From positions 128,099 through 192,098 of the forward strand of contig NZ_MPPI01000001.1 of NCBI RefSeq assembly GCF_001895925.1: a DNA stretch of 64,000 bases, given 5' to 3'. Source of the DNA: Phormidesmis priestleyi ULC007 (lineage in GTDB: Bacteria; Cyanobacteriota; Cyanobacteriia; Leptolyngbyales; Leptolyngbyaceae). The notes under the pieces are model-generated. The model worked only from the letters and a program-made list of their open reading frames with translations, ran no database searches and was not told the DNA's origin. The stretch's first letter is position 1. The number at the start of each line of letters is the position of its first letter. The position numbers and the translations under genes were made by a program. Positions 29,505 to 38,395 of this stretch are shown one piece after another.

Positions 29505-30407
29505 TGTTTCTTCGCCTGATCGTAGCTGCCAATAAACCAATATCAGCGTCACAGCCAGCAAAACCGTTGCCGCTGCCGCCGCATATCCAAAATCGAACTG
29601 AGCAAATGCCTGGTCATAGACATAATAAACCAGCAGATTGGTCGAGTTGAGCGGCCCACCCCCTGTAATCACGTAGACCTGCTCAAAGCTGCGAAGCGTA
29701 AAAATCGCAGTTGTGACCACCGCAAACACGATCGTCGGACGCAAACCGGGCAGCGTCACATACCAAAATTTTTGCCGCGCGTCTGCCCCGTCCAATTCTG
29801 CTGCCTCATAGCGACTGACTGGAATGGTTTGCAATCCTGCCAGAAAGACTACCAGGTTGAATCCCAACTGCTTCCAGATGCTCAACAAAATCAAGACGGG
29901 CATTGCCCACGCTGTATCTTGCAGCCACGCGATCGGGGCGATTCCGATCGCGCCTAACCAATCGTTCACGACTCCATCGGTTTGAAACAGCCAGCGAAAT
30001 CCTAGCCCCGCCGCCACGAGTGACGTAATCGATGGAATAAAATAAGCGGCTCTGAGCAACCCTCTCAAAGCGAAGGATCGATCGAGCAATACCGCCAACC
30101 CCAACGGAATGACCACACTGGGGATCACGGTCGCGATCGTAAAATAAGCCGTGTTGCCCAAGACCTGCCAAAAATCAGGACTGACCAACAGCCGCCAATA
30201 GTTTCGCAACCCTACCCAGCGCACCCCCGCTCTGGTAAAGCTGCCAGTCGTGAAGCTCAGATAGCCTAGATAAGCGATCGGATACAGCACAAACACGCCC
30301 AGCAAAATCAGTGCCGGAGACAGAAAAACCCAGGCAGCGATCGTCTCATTATCAAGTAAGTGCGATCGGGCATTAGCGGGTTTGCGATCGGAAAGATCAG
30401 ATGACAT
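29502..30407 (-). CDS. ABC sugar transporter permease (MalF/UgpA type)
   Basis: A 301-residue inner-membrane permease with six helices. The EAA loop that binds the ATPase reads EAAELDGADARQKFWYVTLP near residue 207. This is the first of two permeases normally found in sugar importers. The second permease, the binding protein and the ATPase are not adjacent, so it is an orphan here. I chose the ATG at 30407 (MSSDLSDRKP); another lies 12 codons upstream. Substrate could be glycerol phosphate, maltose, trehalose or other oligosaccharides. Confidence 0.88.
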   Translation of the reverse strand: MSSDLSDRKPANARSHLLDNETIAAWVFLSPALILLGVFVLYPIAYLGYLSFTTGSFTRAGVRWVGLRNYWRLLVSPDFWQVLGNTAYFTIATVIPSVVIPLGLAVLLDRSFALRGLLRAAYFIPSITSLVAAGLGFRWLFQTDGVVNDWLGAIGIAPIAWLQDTAWAMPVLILLSIWKQLGFNLVVFLAGLQTIPVSRYEAAELDGADARQKFWYVTLPGLRPTIVFAVVTTAIFTLRSFEQVYVITGGGPLNSTNLLVYYVYDQAFAQFDFGYAAAAATVLLAVTLILVYWQLRSGEET

Positions 30408-30547
30408 GAGGAAATTGTGCTTGAGTGTGGGATGACATTTCATTAAGGTTAGCTAACGGCATTGAGCAGCAGCAACCTCGAACTTAGTCACAACCTTGCC
30501 TGGCTGACCGATCCAACAAAGTGTTCGATCGCTTTTACACTCATCAC

Positions 30548-30640
30548 CTTAAGATTGTGAATTAAATGTAAGACCAGAATTTGCGTACGGGCATGGCCCT
30601 GCCGTGCCCATTGACGTTGCAAGTAACCAACATTATTTAA
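30548..30640 (-). repeat. dispersed repeat, family R5 copy a
   Basis: Contains GGTTACTTGCAACGTCAATG followed by GGCACGGCAGGGCCATGCCC on the minus strand. An inverted, near-identical stretch occurs at 63515-63583. Its right end abuts the A2 MITE fragment. Confidence 0.65.
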
Positions 30641-30641
30641 T

Positions 30642-30762
30642 TTAACGTCAGTTCGACAGAAGTGGTTTGCTCCGGTTGTGAATTCGGGAGAGCTACCTAA
30701 ATCCCTCATTTTTGGTAGACTTCAAGCCAAAATTTCCGGTTCAAAGTCCCCCAATTTGGGCA
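30642..30762 (+). mobile_element. truncated MITE-like element, subfamily A copy 2
   Basis: It begins with TTAACGTCAGTTCGACAGAA and continues collinear with the copy at 46692 up to TTCAAAGTCCCCCAATTTGGG. After that the similarity stops and IS200/IS605-like end sequence follows. The right terminal repeat is missing. Confidence 0.75.
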
Positions 30763-30787
30763 GGGCAGTTTCATTGTCATTGAAGAG

Positions 30788-31050
30788 AAGTCATTGACAT
30801 ACTCACCGTCCTGAAGGAGCGGTGATTCTCCAAACCTCGCGATTTAGATTTCTGCTTCATTGCAACTGCCTCCACCTCTAAGGTTTTTTGGTCTTATGTT
30901 CGCTCCACAGACTTTCCGCTTTAACCCGCGTTCCCGGATGCCCCTCGGTATGGGCGGGAGAAACTTGGTTATCGTCCCTCCCGCTCAAACTATAGATCGT
31001 TCAAATGTACTTGTAAAGCCGTCGTAGAACGACGGGGTTTCTAACCCACT
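30788..31050 (-). mobile_element. IS200/IS605-family remnant with both end hairpins
   Basis: At the left, TCATTGACATACTCACCG with the hairpin CACCGTCCT...GGAGCGGTG looks like the right end of an IS605-type element. At the right, the hairpin CGTCGTAGAACGACG followed by GGGTTTCTAACCC looks like the left end. Only a fragment of the tnpB coding sequence remains between them, so this is a non-autonomous deletion derivative on the minus strand. Confidence 0.65.
30878..30975 (-). pseudogene. TnpB C-terminal fragment
   Basis: The minus strand reads about 30 codons including PAHTEGHPGTRVKAESLWSE and ending KTKKP before a stop at 30878-30880. This is the style of the variable C-terminus of cyanobacterial TnpB proteins, placed just before the right-end hairpin as expected. 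The catalytic RuvC part is absent. Confidence 0.55.
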
Positions 31051-31096
31051 TTTCTGATGAGACGTAAAAACCTGCTCTACCCTCCTCACGAAGTGG

Positions 31097-31320
31097 GGCG
31101 AAGCCCTCGCCAGCCCTTCTCCCATCCAGGGAGAAGGGAGAAAATTAGGCTCTTGCTCCCCTCTCGCCCTTGTGGGAGCAGGGTGGTTTCATACAAGAAA
31201 AGAATAGTACAGGCTCCTGATTCCTTCGTTGAGGCTCTCTCAAAATTGTGATTGCAGAAACCTAGGAATGAAACCACCCTGCCTCTCGCCCTTGTGGGAG
31301 GGCTGGGGAGACAGGGCAAA
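31097..31320 (+). repeat. palindromic repeat family R3 copy 2, split by an insertion
   Basis: GAAGCCCTCGCCAGCCCTTC at the left and GGGAGGGCTGGGGAGACAGG at the right are the two arms of the R3 palindrome. The tip is interrupted by the 104-base element at 31179-31282. Confidence 0.7.
31179..31282. mobile_element. 104-base element with terminal inverted repeats and 18-base direct repeats
   Basis: CAGGGTGGTTTCAT (31179-31192) is exactly the reverse complement of ATGAAACCACCCTG (31268-31281). Outside lie identical 18-base copies CTCTCGCCCTTGTGGGAG at 31161-31178 and 31283-31300, which look like a long target duplication. There is no ORF inside. No second copy is seen in the window. Confidence 0.7.
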
Positions 31321-31342
31321 TCATTTCTTTATTCAGCAATGC

Positions 31343-32041
31343 CTATTTTTGAACGGTGGTCGCCGATTGATTAAACAGCAGCGATCGAGACTTCTCAAGG
31401 TCCATCTGCTGAGTCTTAAACGCGTCGGCTTGCTCATAAGCGCGAATCGTCGCAGAGCGAGATTGAATGGCTTCAAACCAGCGTTTGAGGTGGGGGAAAC
31501 CTTCTAATTTTTGCCCTTGGCGATCGTAAGGAACAATCCACGGATAGGCGGCGATATCGGCGATCGAATACTCACCTGCCACAAATTCACGATCGGCTAG
31601 TCGCTGATTCAGCACTGCATACAACCGTCCTGTCTCGTTGACGTATCGGTCGATCGCGTAAGGAATTTTTTCGGGTGCATATTGATTGAAGTGATGATTT
31701 TGTCCTGCCATTGGGCCTAACCCGCCCATCTGCCAAAACAACCATTGCAAGGCCTCTACCCGACCTCGCAGATCAGCAGGAATCAGCTTTCCGGTCTTTT
31801 CTGCGAGATAGAGTAAGATTGCTCCTGACTCAAACACCGAGATTGGATCGCCTCCTCCAGTAGGTTCGTGATCGACAATGGCTGGAATTCGATTGTTAGG
31901 CGAAATTTTGAGAAACTCAGGCTTAAACTGATCACCCGCTCCAATGTTGATTGGCACGATCGTATAAGGCAGTTCAGCCTCTTCTAAAAACATCGTGATT
32001 TTGTGACCGTTTGGCGTTGTCCAATAATAAAGCTCAATCAT
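31343..32041 (-). CDS. glutathione S-transferase (YfcG/Ure2p-like)
   Basis: A 232-residue cytosolic protein. The thioredoxin-like domain starts IELYYWTTPNGHKITMFLEE with the TPNGxK motif typical of the nu/YfcG group. The glutathione site includes NNRIPAIVD and FESGAILLYLAEK (residues about 50-90), and the C-terminal helical domain has YSIADIAAYPW. The ATG at 32041 follows CAGGAG. It lies 36 bases downstream of the ene-reductase gene, so both probably form a detoxification operon. Confidence 0.92.
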   Translation of the reverse strand: MIELYYWTTPNGHKITMFLEEAELPYTIVPINIGAGDQFKPEFLKISPNNRIPAIVDHEPTGGGDPISVFESGAILLYLAEKTGKLIPADLRGRVEALQWLFWQMGGLGPMAGQNHHFNQYAPEKIPYAIDRYVNETGRLYAVLNQRLADREFVAGEYSIADIAAYPWIVPYDRQGQKLEGFPHLKRWFEAIQSRSATIRAYEQADAFKTQQMDLEKSRSLLFNQSATTVQK

Positions 32042-32077
32042 GTTAAGAGTCTCCTGCTGTAAGTTGAACAAATTTGT

Positions 32078-33166
32078 TTAAGCGAGTTGAAGCTCTTTGA
32101 GCGTTGGATAATCGGTATAACCTTGTTCACCTCCGCCATAAAACGTGTCGGGATTGGGTGGATTTAAAGGCGCGTTAAGCTTAAATCGCTCTGGTAAATC
32201 TGGGTTTGCAATAAACGCTTTGCCAAATGAGATCAGATCGGCATTGCCACTTGCGATCGCGGCATTGGCTTTTGCTTGGTCATAGTCCCAGTTTGCCATC
32301 AAATTGCCCTGGTAAATCGGACGAAAATAAGCAGTCGGAACGGCTTGTCCTCCGTGTCTCAAATCCGATTCGCTGGGTTCTAATAAGTGCAGATATGCCA
32401 GGTCAAAATGATTCAGTTGTTCAACTACATAGCCAAACGTGGCTTCGGGGTTTGAGTCAGACATACTGTTAAATGTGCTGCTGGGCGAGAGACGAATTCC
32501 GACCCGATTGTTTCCCCAAACTCCCACAACCGCTTCAGTGACTTCTAAATGTAACCGGGCACGGTTCTCGATCGAGCCACCATAATCATCGGTGCGTTTG
32601 TTTGCCCCATCTCGTAAAAATTGATCCAACAAATAGCCATTTGCCCCGTGAATTTCAACGCCATCAAAGCCCGCTTCTAGTGCGTTTTCCGCCCCCTGAC
32701 GAAATTGTTCGACAATGCCAGAAATTTCATGCCGTTCTAAAGCGCGAGGAGTCTCATAAGGCTTCATGCCTTCGTAGGTGAGCAACTCGCCATCAATCGC
32801 GATCGCGCTGGGTGCAACGGGCAAGGCTCCACCAGGCTGAAATGAGGAGTGAGAACTTCTGCCAACGTGCCACAATTGCAGAAAAATTCGTCCGCCCTGT
32901 TGATGGACAGCCTCGGTGACAAGTTTCCAGCCAGCAATCTGCTCTGACGAGTGAATGCCGGGAGTCGCCGGGTAGCCCATCCCTTGCTGAGAAACCTGGC
33001 TGGCTTCGCTAATGATTAGCCCAGCCGATGCCCGTTGAGCATAATAATTGACGTTTAAAGCAGTGGGAACGTTTCCTGCCCCGGCACGGCAGCGAGTTAA
33101 GGGTGCCATAATGACGCGATTAGGAAGCGTATAATATCCTAGCTGAATTGGAGTGAAGAGATCCAT
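32078..33166 (-). CDS. Old Yellow Enzyme-type ene-reductase
   Basis: A 362-residue FMN-dependent TIM-barrel flavoprotein that reduces activated alkenes, nitro-esters or similar electrophiles with NADPH. Visible motifs are NRVIMAPLTRCRA at the start, LWHVGRSSH near residue 100, the substrate-binding pair in EIHGANGYLLDQFLRDG near 172-188 and the phosphate loop LISFGKAFIANPDLPERF near the end. It heads the operon with the GST. The divergent region 33167-33441 contains repeated TCTAGCG motifs that may bind a regulator. Confidence 0.95.
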   Translation of the reverse strand: MDLFTPIQLGYYTLPNRVIMAPLTRCRAGAGNVPTALNVNYYAQRASAGLIISEASQVSQQGMGYPATPGIHSSEQIAGWKLVTEAVHQQGGRIFLQLWHVGRSSHSSFQPGGALPVAPSAIAIDGELLTYEGMKPYETPRALERHEISGIVEQFRQGAENALEAGFDGVEIHGANGYLLDQFLRDGANKRTDDYGGSIENRARLHLEVTEAVVGVWGNNRVGIRLSPSSTFNSMSDSNPEATFGYVVEQLNHFDLAYLHLLEPSESDLRHGGQAVPTAYFRPIYQGNLMANWDYDQAKANAAIASGNADLISFGKAFIANPDLPERFKLNAPLNPPNPDTFYGGGEQGYTDYPTLKELQLA

Positions 33167-33263
33167 AAAAACCTTGTAGGAGAGGGTGAATAGGCGTTAA
33201 TGTTAGTGACTATGAATGAATGGGATCACGACGTAGGTTTGTTGTGATCTCAATCAGACTAGT

Positions 33264-33374
33264 AATCTAGCGGGTAGTCTAAAAAGGGTTTTCTAGCGTG
33301 TTTACTAGAGCTACTCTAAATTCCATCGTTCACTAGTTCGAGATTCTCGAATAATTAGACTATAGCGCTAGATT
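33264..33374. promoter_or_regulatory. candidate operator with repeated AATCTAGCG motifs
   Basis: AATCTAGCG (33264-33272) recurs exactly inverted as CGCTAGATT (33366-33374), with a further TCTAGCG at 33292-33298 and several ACTAG words between. The region is AT-rich and lies between the ene-reductase (-) and the Fe-S fusion gene (+). A regulator binding here could control either. No regulator gene is adjacent. Confidence 0.4.
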
Positions 33375-33441
33375 GTTTGGAATGCAACTATCTGAACGAG
33401 TAAGATTATGAAGTAAAAAACTACTCAGAAAAAATTTATCT

Positions 33442-36255
33442 ATGTTTGCACAACTGCCAGAACGTCAAATGCACTGGGTTCGCTGGATACTGACGATCGG
33501 GTGGCTGCTTGTGATCGCCTCTCTGTTTTACGATCCCTGGACTGCGGCATTAACCGAGCCAGATCATCCTTGGAGTCCGCTGCGGATCTCTGGTGAGTGT
33601 GTGCAGGTGCAGGGCAACTGTTTGGTTGAACAGCCTTACCCATTAGGAGCTACCCTGTTTTGGGGCGCGATCGTTCCATCGGGAATCCTCATTTTGCTGG
33701 TGTTTGGACATGAACTGTGGCGGCGGATCTGTCCCCTATCATTTCTATCTCAAATTCCTCGCGCTTTGGGTTGGCAACGACAGTTCAAACGGGAAAATAA
33801 AAAAACTGGAAAGGTGCGCTACGAGTTGGCAAAAGTCAAATCTGATTCGTGGCTGGGCAGGAACTATTCATACGTGCAATTTGGCTGGCTGTTTGTAGGA
33901 TTGTGTGGGCGAATTCTATTTTTCAATGCCGATCGTTTGATATTAGGGCTGTGGTTATTGTTCACGATCGCCGCCGCAATTGCAGTTGGATACTTTTATG
34001 GCGGTAAGTCGTGGTGCCAATACTTCTGCCCAATGGCACCTGTTCAGACAATTTTTAGTGAACCCAGGGGCTTGCTGGGGAGTAAGGCCCATGTGAGCGA
34101 ACAACGGATTACTCAATCTATGTGCCGCACAGTGTTACCGGATGGCAACGAGCAAAGTGCTTGTGTTGCTTGTCAAAGTCCTTGTTTTGATATCGACTCT
34201 GAGAGAACCTACTGGGATGAATTGAACAAGCCCGAAGAATCGTTGATTCGATATGGCTACGTGGGTTTAGTAATTGGCTATTTTGTTTACTACTATCTAT
34301 ACGCGGGCAACTGGAATTATTACTTTTCGGGCATCTGGAATCGTGACCCCAATCAACTTGCAGCCCTGATGAATCCTGGACTATATGTGTTTGGGAATGT
34401 CATTAATATTCCTAAGTTGTTTGCTGTTCCATTGGTGCTAGGTGGATCTACAGCGATCGGGTATATCATTGGCAAATTCATTGAGAAACGCGCAAAATCC
34501 TATAGTCGTCAGCATCATGCAATGAATCCCGACACGGTTCGGCATCGGATTTTTGCCATTTGCACGTTCGGAATTTTTAACTTTTTTTTCTTCTTTGCAG
34601 GTCGTCCCCTACTCCGGTTAACGCCGCTGTGGGTGCAGTTTGGGTTTGATGTGAGCATTGTTTTCCTGAGTACCCTGTGGCTGCAACAAACTTGGCGACG
34701 CAATCCAGATCTCTATTCTCGTGAAAGTTTGGCAAGTCGATTCCGCAAACAGTTAGAGAAATTGCAGCTAGACGTTTCCCAGTTTTTAGAGGGTCGTTCT
34801 CTAGATGACCTCCACGCTAATGAAGTCTATGTGTTAGCAAAAGTGCTTCCCGGTTTCACTCGTGAAAAACGGCACGAGGCATACAAAGGAGTGGTGCGAG
34901 AAGCGTTAGAAGAAGGCTACGTCAACACTTCTAGTAGTTTGGAAGTGTTGCAACAAATGCGTCAAGAGTTGGGCATTCCTGATGATGAACATCGCGAAGT
35001 GCTAGAAGAATTGGGCATTGAAGACGCAGAGTTGCTCAACCCACACCACCAACGGACTTTAGAAAATCAGATCCGATTAAGCGGCTACCAAAAATCACTG
35101 GAGCGGTTGATGCGACTACAACAAAGACAGCCTGACTTGGCGACGTTTGATCCATCTCAACAAGATTCCGCTACAATTCGCTCTTTGCGCCGCGAGTATT
35201 CAATTACGCAACAAGAAGAAGACTGGATTTCGAGTGGGTTTGCTCCTGAGGTAGGCGAAGTTCAAAAAGCTGAAGTTCTGTTGGCTCGATTATCAGAATG
35301 GGTGGCTTGCGATCGTGCATTTAGTCATCTCACACTCCATGAACATCAAGCGGTGTTAACACTATTGAGAGAAAGCGTACAACGCAAACAAGAATTGATT
35401 GTGCGATCGCTTTTGGAAACGCTAACGACCCTACAAGACAACCCAAACGCGATTGCGATCGCTCAGTCTCTAAAGCAGCGATCGCCCCAACTTGTAGCAG
35501 ACTATTTAAACCGTGAGCATTGGCAAAATCACCTACATCCAGAGATTGTTCAGTCTCTGACGCAACCCGAAGAACCCCTCACTAATTCTCTAGAATTCTC
35601 TACTCAAGAGACTTTGAGCTATTTAGAAATCCTGCTACAGCACTACAATCCTTTGGTTAAAGCGGCTGCGCTCTATTTGATTGCTCAACTCGATTCAGAA
35701 CGTGTTCAGACAATTGCTCCCGAACTGCGCTACGAGTCACATCCACTCATACGAGAAACCGCAGAACAACTGCTATCCCTGCCGCCTTCACCGCCTCTAA
35801 CGGCATTTCCAACGCTAGAGAAATTGGTGTATTTGTTTAACAGTGACTTCTTTCATCGCATCCAAACCGAAACTCTGATGGCTCTGGGCGATCGGGCTGA
35901 GGTGAAAACTTACTCAACAGGCGACGTAATCACAGAAGCAGGCGATACCTGTCGAGAATTGTTGCTGTTGCTCGAAGGCGATGCCAGCATTCACTATCAA
36001 CTTGCAGATGGGGTTCGAGTTGAACGCCTCCATCCTGGACAAACGTTGGATGAGCTAGAGGTTTTAACCCACAGCAACTCAGAAAATACTATCATTGCGG
36101 ATAGTGAAAAGACGCGCATTTTGGCAATCTCAGTCGATGCCTTTGATGATCTGCTTGACCATGACCCTGATTTTGCCCGACGAATTCTAGAACTCGAAAG
36201 TCAGCAACTTCAGCGGCTCGTAAAATCGGGACAGGGGCGCATCCAGGGAACCTAG
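33442..36255 (+). CDS. membrane Fe-S protein fused to HEAT-like and cNMP-binding-like regions
   Basis: 937 residues. The N-terminal part (about 1-415) has roughly eight helices and cysteine motifs RRICPLSF, KSWCQYFCPMAP, MCRTV and CVACQSPC, reminiscent of NapH/RnfE-type quinol-ferredoxin proteins. A long soluble helical part follows (about 420-770) with repeat-like HEAT segments such as NPLVKAAALYLIAQL. The C-terminus (about 790-930) is a cyclic-nucleotide-binding fold (STGDVITEAGDTCRELLLLLEG). In that fold the phosphate cassette is degenerate: LDELEVL and NTIIA replace the usual FGE and RxA residues, so cAMP binding is doubtful. An electron-transfer protein with a built-in sensor or interaction part is my inference. 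The MscS gene starts 63 bases downstream. Confidence 0.8.
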   Translation: MFAQLPERQMHWVRWILTIGWLLVIASLFYDPWTAALTEPDHPWSPLRISGECVQVQGNCLVEQPYPLGATLFWGAIVPSGILILLVFGHELWRRICPLSFLSQIPRALGWQRQFKRENKKTGKVRYELAKVKSDSWLGRNYSYVQFGWLFVGLCGRILFFNADRLILGLWLLFTIAAAIAVGYFYGGKSWCQYFCPMAPVQTIFSEPRGLLGSKAHVSEQRITQSMCRTVLPDGNEQSACVACQSPCFDIDSERTYWDELNKPEESLIRYGYVGLVIGYFVYYYLYAGNWNYYFSGIWNRDPNQLAALMNPGLYVFGNVINIPKLFAVPLVLGGSTAIGYIIGKFIEKRAKSYSRQHHAMNPDTVRHRIFAICTFGIFNFFFFFAGRPLLRLTPLWVQFGFDVSIVFLSTLWLQQTWRRNPDLYSRESLASRFRKQLEKLQLDVSQFLEGRSLDDLHANEVYVLAKVLPGFTREKRHEAYKGVVREALEEGYVNTSSSLEVLQQMRQELGIPDDEHREVLEELGIEDAELLNPHHQRTLENQIRLSGYQKSLERLMRLQQRQPDLATFDPSQQDSATIRSLRREYSITQQEEDWISSGFAPEVGEVQKAEVLLARLSEWVACDRAFSHLTLHEHQAVLTLLRESVQRKQELIVRSLLETLTTLQDNPNAIAIAQSLKQRSPQLVADYLNREHWQNHLHPEIVQSLTQPEEPLTNSLEFSTQETLSYLEILLQHYNPLVKAAALYLIAQLDSERVQTIAPELRYESHPLIRETAEQLLSLPPSPPLTAFPTLEKLVYLFNSDFFHRIQTETLMALGDRAEVKTYSTGDVITEAGDTCRELLLLLEGDASIHYQLADGVRVERLHPGQTLDELEVLTHSNSENTIIADSEKTRILAISVDAFDDLLDHDPDFARRILELESQQLQRLVKSGQGRIQGT

Positions 36256-36318
36256 CCGCTTTGGTTTCCAAGAACGGGTAACAAAGCAAGTTGTCAGTCA
36301 AATTTTTAGCGTCCAGTT

Positions 36319-38127
36319 ATGGCTACAGCGATCGCATCTATGTTCAACCGTCAATGGAAAAGAACCCGTCTGCTGCGCCCATTCATTGCGTGCAGCATCG
36401 CGATACTCATTGTGTTGATGAATCCCGCGATCGCCCGATCGATCCCCCTGGGGCAATTGCCATCCTTGACGACCCCAAGCGGAACACAGCCCCTTCCCAA
36501 CGGGGTCGAACGGCGAGGCACCCTAGAATCTACTGAGGTGCGCCTAGACGGGAAAGAATTGTTTAGAATTGCTTCTCCGGCTGTGCTCAATCGCAGCGAA
36601 CCCGGTAGCCAGGTTCCCGTCGAAGTTCGCGCCACGCAGATAGAACGCAATCTGGAACAACTGGTCACTGGTAATGGATTGTCGGACAAGGAGGTGCTGA
36701 ACCCCAACACATTCCAGGTTTTGAGCGAAACCGTGAATGGGCTGCCTGTTTTATCTGTCAAAGATGCCACCTTGTCTGAAGCAAAGGTTTTGCTAACAGT
36801 GACCGATACAGATGCTCAATATGCTTCAATCAGCAAAGACCTATTGGCAACCCGATGGAAAGAGATTCTAGAGCGAGAACTCCGGCAGGCGCTAGAACTA
36901 CGCCAACCCGAAGCCTTGCAGCAACAAGTTTCTACAGTGATCAAAGTCTTGGTTGCAACCTTGCTATTGACGCTGGTGTTAGGGACGGCGTGGGCATTTT
37001 TTAGCCGACGCAGACAACAACTTGAGCAACACCAGGTAGCAGAGTCTGCAATGATTCACGCCCACGAGCTTCACATTCCAGAACTTGCTGTAGAACCATC
37101 GGATACAAATCAAGGGCTGCAACTGTTTCAAGGACTGCGCCATCATTTCAGCCTACAGCGACGACTGCAAATGGTTCAGTTTTTGCAATGGTTTCTGTTT
37201 TGGGCGATCGCCCTGATCTGGGTGGTTGGGGTTGCTTACAGTCTCAATGCCTTTCCCCAAACGCGCCAGTTTGCTAAAAAGGTTGTTACGATTCCTATTG
37301 TGATTTTGATCACCTGGTTTGTAACGGGGTTAACGAATCGGCTGACCGATTTGCTCGTTGATCAGTTCATCCAAAATCGGGAGCAGGAACAATCTTTGAC
37401 TGAAGCGAATCTGCAACGGATCGCCACGATCGCCAACGTGGTCAAAGGGTTAAAAATGGTTGTGGTTTACATGGTCGCGATCCTTTGGGTGCTCCAATGG
37501 TTGAACTTAGTGCCAGGTTCGGTTCTGACGTTAGGGGCGTTGCTTGCACTGGCAGTTTCGTTCGCAGCACAAAGTCTGGTCAAAGATCTCGTCAATGGCT
37601 TCCTGATTTTGCTCGAAGATCAGTTTCGGATTGGAGACAATATCAGAGTTGCCGATATCTCTGGAATGGTGGAAAATCTGAACCTGCGGGTTACTCAGAT
37701 TCGCAGTGACGAAGGTAATTTGATTACTCTACCCAATAGCTTAATCGCCAAGGTGGAAAACAGGTCACGCACTTGGGCCCGCACCGATTTTCGCATTGAA
37801 GTCGCTTATAACACTGATGTCGATCGCGCCCTCGCCGTAGTTCGCGAAACGGTCGATCGTATGGCACAAGATCCAGCATGGCAATCTGTGATCCTGGATA
37901 CCCACGAATTGTTTGGGGTTGAGCAGATTTCCCATACTGGAATCGTGATCCGAATCTTGATTAAAACCGCTCCGCTCAAACAGTGGAACACTGCGCGAGA
38001 ATTGCGTCGTCGTCTCAAAATTGACTTCGATCGCAACCACATCCAAATTGGCATTCCTCAACAAGTTGTCATGGAAAACGGTTTTAGCGAACCCAGCACT
38101 GTTGAGCGTTCACAAGCAGTTGAGTAG
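36319..38127 (+). CDS. MscS-family mechanosensitive channel with N-terminal extension
   Basis: 602 residues. There is a signal-like helix at about 15-35, a periplasmic domain of about 170 residues, a helix near 211-230 and more near 287-308, 320-340, 374-395 and 397-420. The MscS pore and beta domain follows, with LALAVSFAAQSLVKDLVNGFLI and LEDQFRIGDNIRV. The C-terminal alpha/beta vestibule ends in a short acidic tail. The protein should open under membrane tension. The stop codon lies at the edge of an R2 repeat. Close spacing suggests co-transcription with the Fe-S fusion gene. Confidence 0.9.
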   Translation: MATAIASMFNRQWKRTRLLRPFIACSIAILIVLMNPAIARSIPLGQLPSLTTPSGTQPLPNGVERRGTLESTEVRLDGKELFRIASPAVLNRSEPGSQVPVEVRATQIERNLEQLVTGNGLSDKEVLNPNTFQVLSETVNGLPVLSVKDATLSEAKVLLTVTDTDAQYASISKDLLATRWKEILERELRQALELRQPEALQQQVSTVIKVLVATLLLTLVLGTAWAFFSRRRQQLEQHQVAESAMIHAHELHIPELAVEPSDTNQGLQLFQGLRHHFSLQRRLQMVQFLQWFLFWAIALIWVVGVAYSLNAFPQTRQFAKKVVTIPIVILITWFVTGLTNRLTDLLVDQFIQNREQEQSLTEANLQRIATIANVVKGLKMVVVYMVAILWVLQWLNLVPGSVLTLGALLALAVSFAAQSLVKDLVNGFLILLEDQFRIGDNIRVADISGMVENLNLRVTQIRSDEGNLITLPNSLIAKVENRSRTWARTDFRIEVAYNTDVDRALAVVRETVDRMAQDPAWQSVILDTHELFGVEQISHTGIVIRILIKTAPLKQWNTARELRRRLKIDFDRNHIQIGIPQQVVMENGFSEPSTVERSQAVE

Positions 38128-38213
38128 CGATAGCAATCCTATTTCAGTTGTCAGACTGGGATAGGCTTCTAGCCTGTACGGGCAAGATGCCCATCCCACC
38201 ATTCATTTAGGAC
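38125..38213 (+). repeat. palindromic repeat family R2 copy a
   Basis: The repeat starts TAGCGATAGCAATCCT and includes GGGATAGGCTTCTAGCCTGT and GGCAAGATGCCCATCCCACC. An inverted copy is at 55552-55656. The first TAG is the stop of the MscS gene. Confidence 0.75.
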
Positions 38214-38395
38214 GGCTATCTCTCAAGCATCAAGGTAACCATTTTTACCTCTGCAAGGGGTTGAATTCCCTTGTGTGATAGAGTACGGGAGTGGTAATAT
38301 CTTCTCGACCATCCGCAAGTCTCACCCGATCGATGATCATCGGGCAGAACGCTCTTTATTTCAAATTAGGCAAGGTTCGCCGGAGAGAGTTCGCA

